64,000 bases of DNA from positions 1 through 64,000 of the forward strand of contig NZ_JOFL01000038.1 of the NCBI RefSeq assembly GCF_000719265.1, given 5' to 3'. Numbering within the stretch: position 1 is the stretch's first letter; each line of letters opens with the position of its first letter. The position numbers and the translations under genes are program-made. Source of the DNA: Streptomyces roseoverticillatus (lineage in GTDB: Bacteria > Actinomycetota > Actinomycetes > Streptomycetales > Streptomycetaceae). A model generated the notes under the pieces. That model was not told the DNA's origin, did no database searches, and was given only the letters and a program-made list of their open reading frames with translations. This document shows, in pieces, positions 25,890 to 35,634 of this stretch.

Positions 25890-26878
25890 CGACCACGGCC
25901 CGCACACCGGCCGCGGCCGGAACGCCCGTGCCCCGCCCGCCCCGCACGCAGGGCAGGGCCGCCCCGGGCCCGTGGCGCCGCCGCCTCTACCGCTGGGACG
26001 TGCGCTACAGCCCCTACGCCTTCATCGCCCCCTTCTTCCTCTTCTTCGGCGCCTTCGGCCTCTTCCCCCTCATCTACACCGGCTGGGCCTCGCTGCACCG
26101 GGTGGAGCTGGCCTCACCGGACCACATGGAGTGGGTGGGCCTGCACAACTACGTCCGGCTGCTGGACGACGCCTTCTTCTGGAACGCCCTGTACAACACC
26201 CTCACCATCGGCGTCCTCTCCACCGTCCCCCAGCTGCTGATGGCGCTCTGGCTCGCCCACCTCCTGCACTACCGGCTGCGCGCCGCCACCTTCTGGCGCG
26301 TCGCCCTCCTCACCCCGTACGCCACCTCCGTCGCCGCCGCCACCCTCGTTTTCGTCCTCCTCTACGGCCGCGACTACGGCATGGTCAACTGGGCCCTTGG
26401 CGCCCTCGGCACCGGCCCCGTCGACTGGCAGAACGGCACCTGGTCCTCCCGGATCGCGGTCTCCTCGATCGTCATCTGGCGGTGGACGGGCTACAACGCC
26501 CTGATCTACCTGGCCGCCATGCAGGCCGTGCCCGACGAGCTGTACGAGTCCGCCGCCCTGGACGGCGCCTCCCGCCGGCAGCAGTTCCGCTACGTGACGG
26601 TGCCCGCCCTGCGCCCCACGATCCTCTTCACCATCGTCGTCTCCACCATCGGCGCCACCCAGCTCTTCGGCGAGCCCCTGCTCTTCGGCGGGGCGGGCGG
26701 CCAGAAGGGCGGCGCCTCGCACCAGTTCCAGACCCTCGGCCTCTACCTCTACGAACAGGGCTGGTTCAACTTCCACCTCGGGCGCGCCTCCGCCGTCGCC
26801 TGGACGATGTTCCTGATCCTGTTGCTGATCGCCGCGGCCAACATGCTGATCGCGCGGCGGCTGAGGAAGAGCCACTGA
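25886..26878 (+). CDS. ABC sugar transporter permease 1
   Basis: 330 aa, MalF-like with six TM helices after a Pro/Arg-rich cytoplasmic N-terminus. The cytoplasmic EAA loop that docks the ATPase is visible as [27 protein letters not shown]. Its ATG overlaps the stop of the binding protein (ATGA), so the two are translationally coupled. It forms a heterodimer with the permease encoded immediately downstream. Confidence 0.92.
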   Translation: MTTTARTPAAAGTPVPRPPRTQGRAAPGPWRRRLYRWDVRYSPYAFIAPFFLFFGAFGLFPLIYTGWASLHRVELASPDHMEWVGLHNYVRLLDDAFFWNALYNTLTIGVLSTVPQLLMALWLAHLLHYRLRAATFWRVALLTPYATSVAAATLVFVLLYGRDYGMVNWALGALGTGPVDWQNGTWSSRIAVSSIVIWRWTGYNALIYLAAMQAVPDELYESAALDGASRRQQFRYVTVPALRPTILFTIVVSTIGATQLFGEPLLFGGAGGQKGGASHQFQTLGLYLYEQGWFNFHLGRASAVAWTMFLILLLIAAANMLIARRLRKSH

Positions 26879-26890
26879 GGGGCTGCTGCC

Positions 26891-27877
26891 GTGACGCTGA
26901 CGACGACCGGACGACCGAGGCGCGAAGGCCCCGGCCCCCAGCGGCGGCCCCGGGCCCGCACGGCCGCCCTCCGCAGGCTCCGCCGCCTCGGCCGCCTCCG
27001 CCCCCGCCGGCGGAGCAGGCCCGCACCCACCCCCGCCACCGCCCGCACCCGCGCCGGCCGCCAGTTGCACGGCGGCCCCCTCACCTACGCCGTGCTCGCC
27101 CTCTTCACCGCCGGCTCGCTCTTCCCCCTCGTCTGGACGGCCGTCACCGCCTCGCGCGACAACATGCGCCTCGCGAGGACCCCGCCGCCCTTCTGGTTCG
27201 GCACCCGGCTCGCCGAGAACGCCGGCACCGCCTGGACCGAGGCCAACATGGGCCTCGCCCTCCTCAACACCCTGCTCGTCGCCGGCACCGTCGCCCTCGG
27301 CACCGTGCTCTTCTGCACCGTCGCCGGATTCGCCTTCGCCAAGCTGAAGTTCCGCTTCAGCGGCGCGCTGCTGCTCCTGACGATCGGCACCATGATGGTC
27401 CCGCCGCAGCTCAGCGTCGTCCCCCTGTTCATGGTCATCGCCGAGCTCAAGTGGACCAACCAGCTCCAGTCGGTCGTCCTGCCCACCCTCGTCAGCGCCT
27501 TCGGCGTCTTCTTCATGCGCCAGTACCTGCTGGAGGCGCTCCCGGGCGAGCTCGTCGAGGCCGCCCGCGTCGACGGCGCCAGCAGCCTGCGCATCATCTG
27601 GCACGTCGTCTTCCCCGTCGCCCGGCCCGCGATGGCCGTGCTCGCGATGCTCTCCTTCGTCCAGGCCTGGAACGACTTCTTCTGGCCGATCATCGCGCTC
27701 ACCCAGGAGAACCCGACCGTGCAGGTGGCCCTCACGGGCCTCGGCCGCGGCTACGTCCCCGACCAGGCCGTGATCATGGCCGGGGCGCTGCTGGGCACCC
27801 TGCCGCTGCTGCTCGCCTTCACCCTCTTCGGCAAACAGATCGTCGGCGGCATCATGCGGGGCGCCGTCAAGGGCTGA
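26891..27877 (+). CDS. ABC sugar transporter permease 2
   Basis: 328 aa, MalG-like. The first 60 residues are an unusually Arg/Pro-rich cytoplasmic tail before the first TM helix ([18 protein letters not shown]). The EAA loop is [30 protein letters not shown] start 12 bp after the preceding gene. The very basic N-terminus is longer than in most MalG proteins. An internal start in that tail cannot be excluded. Confidence 0.9.
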   Translation: MTLTTTGRPRREGPGPQRRPRARTAALRRLRRLGRLRPRRRSRPAPTPATARTRAGRQLHGGPLTYAVLALFTAGSLFPLVWTAVTASRDNMRLARTPPPFWFGTRLAENAGTAWTEANMGLALLNTLLVAGTVALGTVLFCTVAGFAFAKLKFRFSGALLLLTIGTMMVPPQLSVVPLFMVIAELKWTNQLQSVVLPTLVSAFGVFFMRQYLLEALPGELVEAARVDGASSLRIIWHVVFPVARPAMAVLAMLSFVQAWNDFFWPIIALTQENPTVQVALTGLGRGYVPDQAVIMAGALLGTLPLLLAFTLFGKQIVGGIMRGAVKG

Positions 27878-27933
27878 CCCCCGCGCCGCTCCCTCCCCTC
27901 CGCCCACCCCGCCCCCTCCTCCCGGGAGACCCG

Positions 27934-29322
27934 ATGACCGTGAACTTCCCGCCCGGCTTCCTCTGGGGCACCGCCACCGCCGCCTACCAGGTCGAGGGCG
28001 CACCCCACGCGGACGGCCGCACCCCCTCCATCTGGGACACCTTCTCCCACACCCCCGGCAGGACCCTCGGCGGCGACACCGGCGACACGGCCACCGACCA
28101 CTACAACCGCCGCCGGGACGACGTCCGCCTGATGGCGGACCTCGGCATCGGCGCCTACCGCTTCTCCGTCTCCTGGCCGCGCGTCCAGCCCTCCGGCCGC
28201 GGCCACCCCAACCAGCCGGGCCTGGACTTCTACCGCGCCCTCGTCGACGACCTCCTCGAACACGGCATCCGCCCCGTCCTGACCCTCTACCACTGGGACC
28301 TGCCGCAGGAGCTGGAGACGGCGGGCGGCTGGCCCGAGCGCGGCACCGCCCACCGCTTCGCCGACTACGCCCACCTCGTCGCCGAGGCCCTCGGCGACCG
28401 CGTCGATATGTGGACCACCCTCAACGAGCCCTGGTGCAGCGCCTTCCTCGGCTACGGCTCCGGCGTGCACGCCCCCGGCCGCGCCGACGACCTGGCCGCC
28501 CTGCGCGCCGCCCACCACCTCAACCTCGCCCACGGCCTGGGCGCCCAGGCCCTGCGCGCGGCCCTGCCCTCCCACGGGCAGGTGTCGGTCACCCTCAACC
28601 CCGGCGTCGTCCGGGCCTTCACCGACGCCCCCCAGGACCTCGACGCCCAGCGGCGCATCGACGCCCTGGCCACCCGTATCTTCACGGGGCCCATGCTGCA
28701 CGGCTCGTACCCGGACGATCTGCTCGCCGACACGGCGGGCATCACGGACTGGGCGTTCGTGCACGACGGCGACCCGGGCGTCATCAAGCACCCCCTCGAC
28801 TCGCTGGGCATCAACTACTACACACCCACAGTGGTAGCAGCCGCCACTGACAACGGCCTTCCCGGAGAGGCCCCGGAGCCCTCGCCCTGGCCGGGCGCCG
28901 CCGGCGTCGCCTTCCACCGCCCGCCCGGCAAGCGGACCGCCATGGACTGGTCCGTCGACCCCACCGGCCTGTACGACCTGCTGGTCCGCTTCGCCGAGGA
29001 GGTCCCCGGCCTGCCCCTGGTGATCACCGAGAACGGCGCCGCGTACGACGACAAGCCCGACGGCGACGGCACGGTGCACGACCCCGAGCGCATCGCCTAC
29101 CTGCACGCCCACCTGGACGCCGTCCGGCGGGCCATCGCCGACGGCGCCGACGTCCGCGGCTACTTCCTCTGGTCGCTGCTCGACAACTTCGAATGGGCCT
29201 ACGGCTACAGCAAGCGCTTCGGCGCGGTCCACGTCGACTACGCCACCCAGACCCGCACCCTCAAGTCCAGCGCCCGCTGGTACTCCCAGGTCGCCCGGAC
29301 GGGCCAGCTGCCGCTCTACTAG
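27934..29322 (+). CDS. GH1 beta-glucosidase
   Basis: A 462-aa cytosolic enzyme (no signal peptide), the usual length for GH1. [15 protein letters not shown] at the N-terminus binds the glucosyl unit. TLNEPW holds the acid/base Glu and ITENGA the nucleophile Glu; both are intact. It hydrolyses cellobiose and related beta-glucosides brought in by the ABC permeases encoded 56 bp upstream. ATG at 27934 is preceded by GGGAGA. It probably closes the transporter operon. Confidence 0.94.
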   Translation: MTVNFPPGFLWGTATAAYQVEGAPHADGRTPSIWDTFSHTPGRTLGGDTGDTATDHYNRRRDDVRLMADLGIGAYRFSVSWPRVQPSGRGHPNQPGLDFYRALVDDLLEHGIRPVLTLYHWDLPQELETAGGWPERGTAHRFADYAHLVAEALGDRVDMWTTLNEPWCSAFLGYGSGVHAPGRADDLAALRAAHHLNLAHGLGAQALRAALPSHGQVSVTLNPGVVRAFTDAPQDLDAQRRIDALATRIFTGPMLHGSYPDDLLADTAGITDWAFVHDGDPGVIKHPLDSLGINYYTPTVVAAATDNGLPGEAPEPSPWPGAAGVAFHRPPGKRTAMDWSVDPTGLYDLLVRFAEEVPGLPLVITENGAAYDDKPDGDGTVHDPERIAYLHAHLDAVRRAIADGADVRGYFLWSLLDNFEWAYGYSKRFGAVHVDYATQTRTLKSSARWYSQVARTGQLPLY

Positions 29323-29332
29323 CGGCCCGGGG

Positions 29333-30202
29333 TCACTCGAAGACCGACGGCGGCGGCTCCGGCGACGGCCGGGCGCTCGCGTCCGTGACCGGCGCCGCGC
29401 CGCCCGTGAAGTCCGCCAGCGCCCGGCCGTGTTCGACCCGCCCCTGGTGCGGGTCGGACGCGGCCCTGCGGGTCAGCTCGGCGACGGGCAGGGCGTGGTC
29501 GGAGGCGAGCAGCACGGCGTTGCCGAAGCGGCGCCCGCGCAGCACCGCCGGGTCGGCGGTCAGGCAGAGCTCGGGGAAGACGGCGCCCACCGTCGCGATC
29601 TGGGACTTCACGTAGGCCAGCGGCGGGCCGTCCGCGAGGTTCGCGGCGTAGAAGCCGCCCGGCCGCAGCGCCCGCCGCACCTCGGCGGCGAACTCGGTGC
29701 TGGTCAGGTGCGCCGGCGTGCGGGCGCCGCTGAAGACGTCGGCGATGATCAGGTCGGCCCAGCCGTCCGGCACCTTGGCCAGCCCCTCGCGGGCGTCGCA
29801 GCCCCGCACCCGGATCCGCCAGCCGCTGTCCAGCGGCAGCTCCCGCCGTACGAACTGCACGAGCGGCGCGTCGATCTCCACGATCTGCTGGGTCGAGCGG
29901 GGCCGCGTCGCGGCGACGTACCGGGCGAGGGTGAAGGCGCCGCCGCCGAGGTGGAGCGCCTGGACCGGCTTGCCGGGCGGCGCCGCGAGGTCGGCGATGT
30001 GGCCGAGCCGGCGCTGGTAGGCGAAGTCCAGGTAGGAGGGGTCGTCGAGATCCACGTGGGACTGGGGCGCCCCGTCGATCAGGAGGGTGAAGCCCCGGGG
30101 GCGGTCACGGTCGGGCACGAGCTCGGCGAGCCCGCCGGCGACCTGCTCCGCGACCGGTTCGGCGGCGCGGCCGCGCCCTTGTTTCTTCTTGACCTTGCCC
30201 AC
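29333..30202 (-). CDS. Spermidine-synthase-like Rossmann protein
   Basis: 289 aa. The aminopropyltransferase/methyltransferase fold is recognisable by ALHLGGGAFTLARYVAA (glycine-rich cofactor loop), QIVEIDAPLVQFVRREL (acidic residue binding the ribose), DAREGLAKVPDGWADLIIADVFSG and PGGFYAANLADGPP. The catalytic Asp pair of true spermidine synthases is not clearly kept, so it may act on another substrate or bind a nucleoside. The basic N-terminus is short. It faces the beta-glucosidase tail to tail with an 10-bp gap. Confidence 0.8.
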   Translation of the reverse strand: MGKVKKKQGRGRAAEPVAEQVAGGLAELVPDRDRPRGFTLLIDGAPQSHVDLDDPSYLDFAYQRRLGHIADLAAPPGKPVQALHLGGGAFTLARYVAATRPRSTQQIVEIDAPLVQFVRRELPLDSGWRIRVRGCDAREGLAKVPDGWADLIIADVFSGARTPAHLTSTEFAAEVRRALRPGGFYAANLADGPPLAYVKSQIATVGAVFPELCLTADPAVLRGRRFGNAVLLASDHALPVAELTRRAASDPHQGRVEHGRALADFTGGAAPVTDASARPSPEPPPSVFE

Positions 30203-30232
30203 CCGGCAAGTATCGCCCAGGGGCCGGGCCGG

Positions 30233-30679
30233 CTAGCGGCAGCGGTCGACCGCCGCGATCGTCCGGGCGGCCTCGCCGAGGGCGTCGCGCAGCACCGCCG
30301 GGTCCGTGGCGGAGGAGAAGGCGGCCTCCGGGGCGACGAGCCAGCCGGCGCCGGTGAGGAGCGGCCCCTCCGGGACCGCGCGGAGCCCCCGGCCGTGCGT
30401 CTGGGTGCAGGCGCTGCCCGGCACGTCCCAGGCGTCGGCGGTGCCGGGGGGCACCAGGAAGCCGAGGGTGTCGCACTCGTCGTCGTGCAGGACGGGGCCG
30501 ACGCCGTCGCGCAGCCGGAGGATGTCGACCGCCTCCAGGCCCTGCCGGGCGGGGACGGTGACCAGGTCGCACGGCCCGGCGTCGGGGGCGAGGCCCGCCG
30601 CCCGGGGCGCGCAGGGAGAAGGGCTGCGGTCCTGACGCGGCTGGTGCAGGGCCGTCGTCCGCGAGCTGCTGCTGTCCAC
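30233..30679 (-). CDS. Small conserved protein, Prim-Pol-like motif order
   Basis: 148 aa from the GTG at 30679, chosen because GGAGG lies 5 bases upstream; the frame is open to 30754. The order CDLVTVPARQGLEAVDILRL, GPVLHDDECDTLGFLVPPGTA, ACTQTHGRGLRAVP and GAGWLVAPE parallels the 16652 protein, so the two look like distant paralogues of one small fold. No catalytic residues are evident. It is divergent from the TPR regulator at 30901. Function unknown. Confidence 0.65.
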   Translation of the reverse strand: MDSSSSRTTALHQPRQDRSPSPCAPRAAGLAPDAGPCDLVTVPARQGLEAVDILRLRDGVGPVLHDDECDTLGFLVPPGTADAWDVPGSACTQTHGRGLRAVPEGPLLTGAGWLVAPEAAFSSATDPAVLRDALGEAARTIAAVDRCR

Positions 30680-30900
30680 TCCGGCCTCCACCAAGGGAAA
30701 CCCCTCCTCCGACGTGCCACTACGCTCCGCGTCGAGCGTGCTCAAGGGGTTCAACGCGCGAAGGGCGTCAACGGCAACGGGCGCATGCCGTCACAAAGGA
30801 TGGCACTTCATGGCGGATCACGGGTGGGATATCCGGTTTGTAGCGAAACGAGGGGCCAAACGGGGGGAATGGGCCACCGATTGCCGGTACGGTCGCGCCC

Positions 30901-32220
30901 ATGGTGTCGCCCCACGCGCCGAACACGGCGTTCCGGCAGCTGCGGGGCGCCCGTTCGGCGGCCGAGTTCGCGGCGGCCGTGCGGCGGGCGGCCCGCGAGA
31001 TCGGCGAGCAGGTCTCGTGCGACGCGCGCTACATCGGCCGCGTCGAGTCCGGGGAGATCCGCTGCCCCAACTACGCCTACGAGCGGGTGTTCCGGCACAT
31101 GTTCCCCGGCTGCGAACCGGAGGACATGGGCTTCGCCCCGCGCGCGGTGGTCCGCGGGCGCGGAGCGCGCAGCCAGGGGAGTGCTCCCTCCGATCGCACC
31201 GACCAGCCCAAGGAGAGCGACGTGTTGCGGCGCGCGTTCATGACCGGCAGTACGGCCGCCGCGGTGGCCGCGGCCTCCCTGGGGGCCGCCGCCCCGGCCG
31301 CCTCCTCGGTGCGCGTCCCGCGCCGCGCCGGCGAGGCCGAGGCGTCCGCCGTCGAGCAGGCCGTCCGCCGCATCCGGCTGCTGGACGACCGGCACGGCGC
31401 CGACGGGCTCTACCGCCGCGCCACGCGGCCGCTGCAGCTCGCCTACGAGCTCCTCGACGCCGGCGCCCGCCGCCAGTCCGTCGCCGACCGGCTGCAGTCG
31501 GGCGCGGGCGAACTCGCGCTCTCCGTGGGCTGGCTGGCCCACGACTCGGGCCGCTTCGCCGCCGCCCGCTCGCACTACGCCGAGGCGCTCGCCACGGCCC
31601 GGGTCGCCGGGGACGCGGCCCTGGAGGCCCACGCCTTCTGCAACACCGCCTTCCTCGCGCGCGATGCGGACCGCCCGCGGGAGGCCGTGCGCGCGGCGCA
31701 GGCCGCCCAGGGCGCGGCCCGGGCGCTGTCCTCGGCGCGGCTGATGTCGCTGCTGGCCCTGCGGGAGGCGGGCGGCTGGGCCGGGCTCGGCGACCGGACC
31801 GCCTGCGAGGCCGCCCTGCTGCGGGCGCGGACCCTCTTCGACCGCGGACCGGGCGACGCGGACCCCGAGTGGATGAGCTTCTTCGGCGAGGCCGAGCTGG
31901 AGGGGCTGGAGGCGCAGTGCCGGTCGGCGCTCCGCGACTGGCGGCGGGCGGCCGTCCACGCGCAGCGCGCCGTCGACCTCCAGGACGCCCACTTCGCCCG
32001 CAACATCGCCCTCTTCACCGCGCAGCTCGCGGGCGACCTGGCCCGGGCCGGTGCGCCGGACGCGGCGGCGTCCGCCGGGGAGCGCGCGCTGGACCTGCTG
32101 GCGGGGGTCCGCTCGGCGCGGATCCGGTCGATGCTCGACGCCACGGCCCGGCTGCTCGGCGGCCGGTACGGCGGCGAGCCGTCGGTGGCGGCCTTCCTGG
32201 AGCGACACGCCGCGGACTGA
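30901..32220 (+). CDS. Tetratricopeptide-type transcriptional regulator
   Basis: 439 aa. The N-terminal segment (about residues 1-85: TAFRQLRGARSAAEFAAAVRRAAREIG, ARYIGRVESGEIRCPNYAYERVFRHMFPG) resembles the HTH region of Streptomyces AfsR/NsdA-like regulators. A linker with an Ala-rich, signal-like stretch (about 105-130) follows, then a long alpha-helical repeat domain with TPR features (LAYELLDAGARRQSVADRL, RFAAARSHYAEALATARVAGD, RRAAVHAQRAVDLQ). The Ala stretch FMTGSTAAAVAAASLGAAAPAA resembles a Tat-like or TM motif but is internal. No RBS precedes the ATG, and a TACGGT lies about 10 bases upstream, so the message could be leaderless. Confidence 0.75.
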   Translation: MVSPHAPNTAFRQLRGARSAAEFAAAVRRAAREIGEQVSCDARYIGRVESGEIRCPNYAYERVFRHMFPGCEPEDMGFAPRAVVRGRGARSQGSAPSDRTDQPKESDVLRRAFMTGSTAAAVAAASLGAAAPAASSVRVPRRAGEAEASAVEQAVRRIRLLDDRHGADGLYRRATRPLQLAYELLDAGARRQSVADRLQSGAGELALSVGWLAHDSGRFAAARSHYAEALATARVAGDAALEAHAFCNTAFLARDADRPREAVRAAQAAQGAARALSSARLMSLLALREAGGWAGLGDRTACEAALLRARTLFDRGPGDADPEWMSFFGEAELEGLEAQCRSALRDWRRAAVHAQRAVDLQDAHFARNIALFTAQLAGDLARAGAPDAAASAGERALDLLAGVRSARIRSMLDATARLLGGRYGGEPSVAAFLERHAAD

Positions 32221-32291
32221 CACCGGACGGCGTACGCCCGGCCCGCGCCCGTCCTGCGACCGGGGGAAGGGGGAGCCTTCGCGAAAACGAC

Positions 32292-32327
32292 GAGGGCCCC
32301 GGTCCGCTTCCGCGGACCGGGGCCCTC
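32292..32327. terminator. Bidirectional terminator, TPR regulator / tRNA-His
   Basis: Perfect 16-bp inverted repeat (arm GAGGGCCCCGGTCCGC at 32292-32307, complement at 32312-32327) with a 4-nt loop TTCC between the convergent regulator and tRNA genes. Confidence 0.9.
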
Positions 32328-32333
32328 TGTCAG

Positions 32334-32407
32334 GGTGAGTAACGGGACTTGAACCCGCGACATCCTGGACCACAACCAGGTGCTCTGCCAGCTGAGCTAT
32401 ACCCACC
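32334..32407 (-). tRNA. tRNA-His (anticodon GTG)
   Basis: Complete cloverleaf on the minus strand. The acceptor is GTGGGTA/TACTCAC with one G-U pair, the anticodon stem CCTGG/CCAGG, and the loop TTGTGGT gives GTG. An extra 5' G (position 32407) faces the discriminator C (32334), the G-1:C73 identity element of tRNA-His. Confidence 0.97.
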
Positions 32408-32504
32408 ATGTCGTCCGGTGTGTTTCCCACCGGCCGAGAAGAAGTCTACAGGGTCTTCGGGGGTGCTCGCTCCCGGCTTTCGGCCGAGCCGGGAGCGAGC
32501 TGTG

Positions 32505-33113
32505 TCACACCGCCTTGGCGGGAAGGACGTGCTTGGCCGCGATGGCCTTCGCCGTGTCCGAGTCCGGGCCGGGCTGCGGCACGAAGATCGCCTCGCGGTA
32601 GTAGCGGAGCTCGGCGATCGATTCCCGGATGTCGGCGAGCGCGCGGTGGTTGCCGCTCTTCTTGGGGCTGGAGAAGTAGGCCCGCGGATACCAGCGGCGG
32701 GACAGCTCCTTCACCGACGACACGTCGACGATCCGGTAGTGCAGGTGGGACTCCAGGGCGGGCATGTCCCGCGCGAGGAAACCGCGGTCGGTGCCGACCG
32801 AGTTCCCGCACAGCGGGGCCTTGCCCGGCTCCGGGACGTGCTCGCGGACGTAGGCGAGGACCTGCTGCTCGGCGTCCTCCAGGGTGGTGCCCGCCTCCAG
32901 CTCCGCGAGCAGCCCGGAAGCCGTGTGCATCTGGCGCACCACCTCGGGCATGGTGACGAGGGCCTCGGTGGGCGGGCGGACGACGATGTCCACGCCGTCG
33001 CCGAGGATGTTCAGCTCCGAGTCGGTCACCAGGGCGGCCACCTCGATGAGCGCGTCGTCCGACAGCGAGAGCCCGGTCATCTCGCAGTCGATCCACACCA
33101 TGCGATCGTTCAT
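32505..33113 (-). CDS. orn: Oligoribonuclease
   Basis: A 202-aa DEDDh 3'-5' exonuclease. Exo I has WIDCEMTGL (Asp, Glu), Exo [17 protein letters not shown] (Asp) and Exo [20 protein letters not shown] (His, Asp). It degrades 2-5-mers and pGpG left from RNA and c-di-GMP breakdown. In Streptomyces it is the gene directly downstream of adpA and affects development. ATG at 33113 starts MNDRMVW, the usual family N-terminus. A GTG at 33122 overlaps the adpA stop and is an alternative start. It probably shares some readthrough from adpA. Confidence 0.96.
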   Translation of the reverse strand: MNDRMVWIDCEMTGLSLSDDALIEVAALVTDSELNILGDGVDIVVRPPTEALVTMPEVVRQMHTASGLLAELEAGTTLEDAEQQVLAYVREHVPEPGKAPLCGNSVGTDRGFLARDMPALESHLHYRIVDVSSVKELSRRWYPRAYFSSPKKSGNHRALADIRESIAELRYYREAIFVPQPGPDSDTAKAIAAKHVLPAKAV

Positions 33114-33118
33114 GCTCC

Positions 33119-34498
33119 TCACCCTACGGGGCGTTCCCGCTGGCCGGGCAGGCGTGGGGTGTAGAGGTCAGACTCCGGCTTGCCCGGCTCCGTGGCATTC
33201 ATCCCATATCCACCGCTATGTCCGCCGGGTACGCCCGGAACGCCCGGATGGGCGCCGTGCGGACCGTGGCCCGGGTGCCCGCCGTGCGCCGGCGGCCCGC
33301 CGAGCACGCCGCCCGCGCCGGAGGCGGCGTGGGCCGGAGCCATGGCAGCCCGCCGGAGCGCCATCACCGACGGCTCCCCGGTCCGCTGCTCGCCGAGCTC
33401 CGGCCGGTCGAACCGGTCCGTACGCTCCCGCTCCGTACGCCCCTCGCGCTCGGCCCGCTCGGGGCGGTCGGCCGAGCCGCTCTGGGGCCTGCGTGCGCGG
33501 TACGCGGCCCGGTAGGCGGCGGGGGAGGACCCCAGCTGCCGGCGGAAGTGCCCGCGCAGCGCCACCGGGGAGCGGAACCCGCAGCGGCCGGCGACCTCGT
33601 CCACCGAATAGTCGGAGGTCTCCAGCAGCCGCTGTGCCTGGAGCACCCGCTGGGTGATCAGCCACTGCAGGGGCGCGCTCCCGGTGAGCGAGCGGAACCG
33701 CCGGTCGAAGGTCCGGCGGGACATGTACGCACGGGCGGCGAGCGTCTCCACGTCGAACTGCTCGTGGAGGTGCTCCAGCGCCCAGGCGACGACCTCGGCG
33801 AGCGGGTCGGCGCCGATCTCTTCGGGTAAAGACCTGTCGAGGTAGCGCTCCTGCCCGCCGCTGCGGCGCGGCGGGACGACGAGCCGGCGGGCCAGCGCCC
33901 CGGCCGCGTCGGCTCCGTGGTCGGTGCGGACGATGTGCAGGCACAGGTCGATGCCTGCCGCGGTGCCCGCGGAGGTCAGTACGTCGCCGTCGTCGACGAA
34001 GAGCTCCCGCGGGTCCACGTGGACCGACGGATAGCGCTTGGCGAGCGTGGGCGCGTACATCCAGTGGGTGGTGGCGGGCCTGCCGTCGAGCAGTCCCGCC
34101 GCGGCCAGTACGAAGGCCCCGGTGCACAGCCCGACGATGCGGGCGCCCTCCTCGTGGGCGCGGCGCAGCGCGTCGAGTGCGGCGGCGGGCGGCGGCTGGG
34201 TGATCGACCGCCAGGCCGGTACGACGACGGTGCCGGCCCGGGAGAGCGCCTCCAGGCCGTACGGTGCGGTCAATTCCAGGCCGCCGGTTGTTCGCAATGG
34301 CACATCCTCGCCCGCGCACACCAGCAAGCGGTAGCGGGGGACTCCGGCGTCCTGTCGGTCGATGCCGAACACGGAGAGCGGAATGGAGCTTTCGAAGATG
34401 GGGCCGCCGCTGAATAGCAGCACTGCGACGATCTCCCGGCGGCGGCGTCCGGAGAGCTTGCGCGTGGTCTCCGGTACGGTCGTGGAGTCCTGGCTCAT
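33119..34498 (-). CDS. adpA: AdpA developmental master regulator, with TTA codon
   Basis: 459 aa. A DJ-1/PfpI-like dimerisation domain (about 25-195, with [17 protein letters not shown]) precedes an AraC-type double HTH (about 232-330: [21 protein letters not shown] and [19 protein letters not shown]). A single TTA codon (complement of 33827-33829, Leu224) lies in the linker, making translation dependent on bldA tRNA-Leu(UAA), as known for adpA. AdpA activates aerial development, secondary metabolism and extracellular proteases. The C-terminal 120 residues are an unusually long Arg/Glu then Gly/His/Pro-rich tail, so the protein exceeds the approximately 400 aa of S. griseus and S. coelicolor AdpA. 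GAGGGGGG precedes the ATG. Confidence 0.97.
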   Translation of the reverse strand: MSQDSTTVPETTRKLSGRRRREIVAVLLFSGGPIFESSIPLSVFGIDRQDAGVPRYRLLVCAGEDVPLRTTGGLELTAPYGLEALSRAGTVVVPAWRSITQPPPAAALDALRRAHEEGARIVGLCTGAFVLAAAGLLDGRPATTHWMYAPTLAKRYPSVHVDPRELFVDDGDVLTSAGTAAGIDLCLHIVRTDHGADAAGALARRLVVPPRRSGGQERYLDRSLPEEIGADPLAEVVAWALEHLHEQFDVETLAARAYMSRRTFDRRFRSLTGSAPLQWLITQRVLQAQRLLETSDYSVDEVAGRCGFRSPVALRGHFRRQLGSSPAAYRAAYRARRPQSGSADRPERAEREGRTERERTDRFDRPELGEQRTGEPSVMALRRAAMAPAHAASGAGGVLGGPPAHGGHPGHGPHGAHPGVPGVPGGHSGGYGMNATEPGKPESDLYTPRLPGQRERPVG

Positions 34499-34922
34499 GG
34501 CGCTAAGCCCCCCTCGGCGGTCGAGTCCTCTCGGTCCTGCACGTTTCCCCTCGGTCCTGAACGGTTCCCCCGCCGGTCATGGCCAAGATCGAATCTACTG
34601 CGTCGAATGCAGACGCAGTGACCAGTTCACCACTCGGCTCTAAGTCGACATGGCAACTTGGCGCGAAGCGTTCGATCACGAAGCGTTGCACTTGCAGGCC
34701 TCGGTGAAAAGTACGCCTCTCGCCCATGCCCAATCCCCGTAGGGTGCAACCGCCCTCCGCGGTCCTTTCCTTGCTGGTCGACCGGCTGTTAGGGGCGTCT
34801 CAAGCCAAGGTATGGGCTTCGGACTGAACTTGGCTGAAAAGTGGTGGGTCCAGGTGTGCGAAAGTGTCAAACAGCCCTCGGGCGCCCCTCACTGAGCCAC
34901 CGTCCCACGGCCTCCGCGGCGG
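34499..34922. other. adpA upstream/leader region
   Basis: 424 bp without a convincing gene, much lower in GC than its surroundings around 34560-34880, as expected for a heavily regulated promoter. A hairpin ACTGCGTC...GACGCAGT (34597-34619, 7-nt loop) lies about 100 bp from the start codon and may be an operator or leader structure. I could not identify a full AdpA site (TGGCSNGWWY) with confidence. Confidence 0.5.
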
Positions 34923-35255
34923 TCAGTCGACCGGCGCCGCGCCGCCGGGGTGACGCCCTCCGCGGTGCGCCCCCGCGCCCGTCCGCCCGTGCCGCCCGCG
35001 GTGCGGGACCGTCTGTTCCGCGAGCGTCCTGGCCGCACTGCGCTCCGCCTGCCGCAGCAGGGCGCGGCAGGCACAGGTGACGGCGACGAGCCCGGCCGCC
35101 GTGCCCGCGGCGCCGCCGAAGGACTGGCCGCAGATCAGCAGGGTCACGGGGACGAGCACGCAGCTGAAGGCGGCCCAGCGGACTACGTCGCTCACCGGAT
35201 CGGGGGAGTCCTGCGGCGGGGCGTCGGCGCGGGCGTGGTCACGGGTTCCGGGCAC
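34923..35255 (-). CDS. Small membrane protein, Streptomyces hypothetical
   Basis: 110 aa with two adjacent hydrophobic helices (WAAFSCVLVPVTLLICG and GTAAGLVAVTCACRALL) between polar, low-complexity ends. GTG at 35255 is chosen because GGGAG precedes it by 6 bases; the frame is open to 35363. Not recognised as any functional family. It lies upstream of adpA on the same strand but separated by a long promoter region. Confidence 0.6.
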   Translation of the reverse strand: MPGTRDHARADAPPQDSPDPVSDVVRWAAFSCVLVPVTLLICGQSFGGAAGTAAGLVAVTCACRALLRQAERSAARTLAEQTVPHRGRHGRTGAGAHRGGRHPGGAAPVD

Positions 35256-35634
35256 GGAGCGCTCCCTGGGGGCGGCGGGCTGGCGGTGGTACAACGCCCG
35301 GCCGGGGCCCTCGGTCACTGCGCCGAGCGCATCGGGAGTACGCCCGGAGCACGGCCGGGGCATTGCGCTACGCGCCGCCCTCGTGCATGCTCCGGGGAAC
35401 GCCCGCCCGCCTTACGGCCCACCGGCGGTCCGGGCGGGCACCGCGTGCCACGCCCGTGCGACCCCTGGCTCCGAGCCGCCGGTCGGCCCCTGGGCAGGCG
35501 GCGAGTGTCGCCGTACCCTGGTGGGTAAGTGATTGAAAAGATGAATCCCGGACGGATTTTGCCTCCAAGATCCGACCCCGGGGGAGCAACCGCCGATCTC
35601 CCTCCGCCCGAGGACACCCTTCGCCGAGATACCG
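35256..35634. other. Divergent region upstream of the universal stress protein
   Basis: 379 bp without a supportable gene. The last 115 bp before the USP start are less GC-rich and contain GGGTAA (35523-35528), which resembles the -10 region of sigma-B-type stress promoters, but the match is not strong enough to call. Confidence 0.35.
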
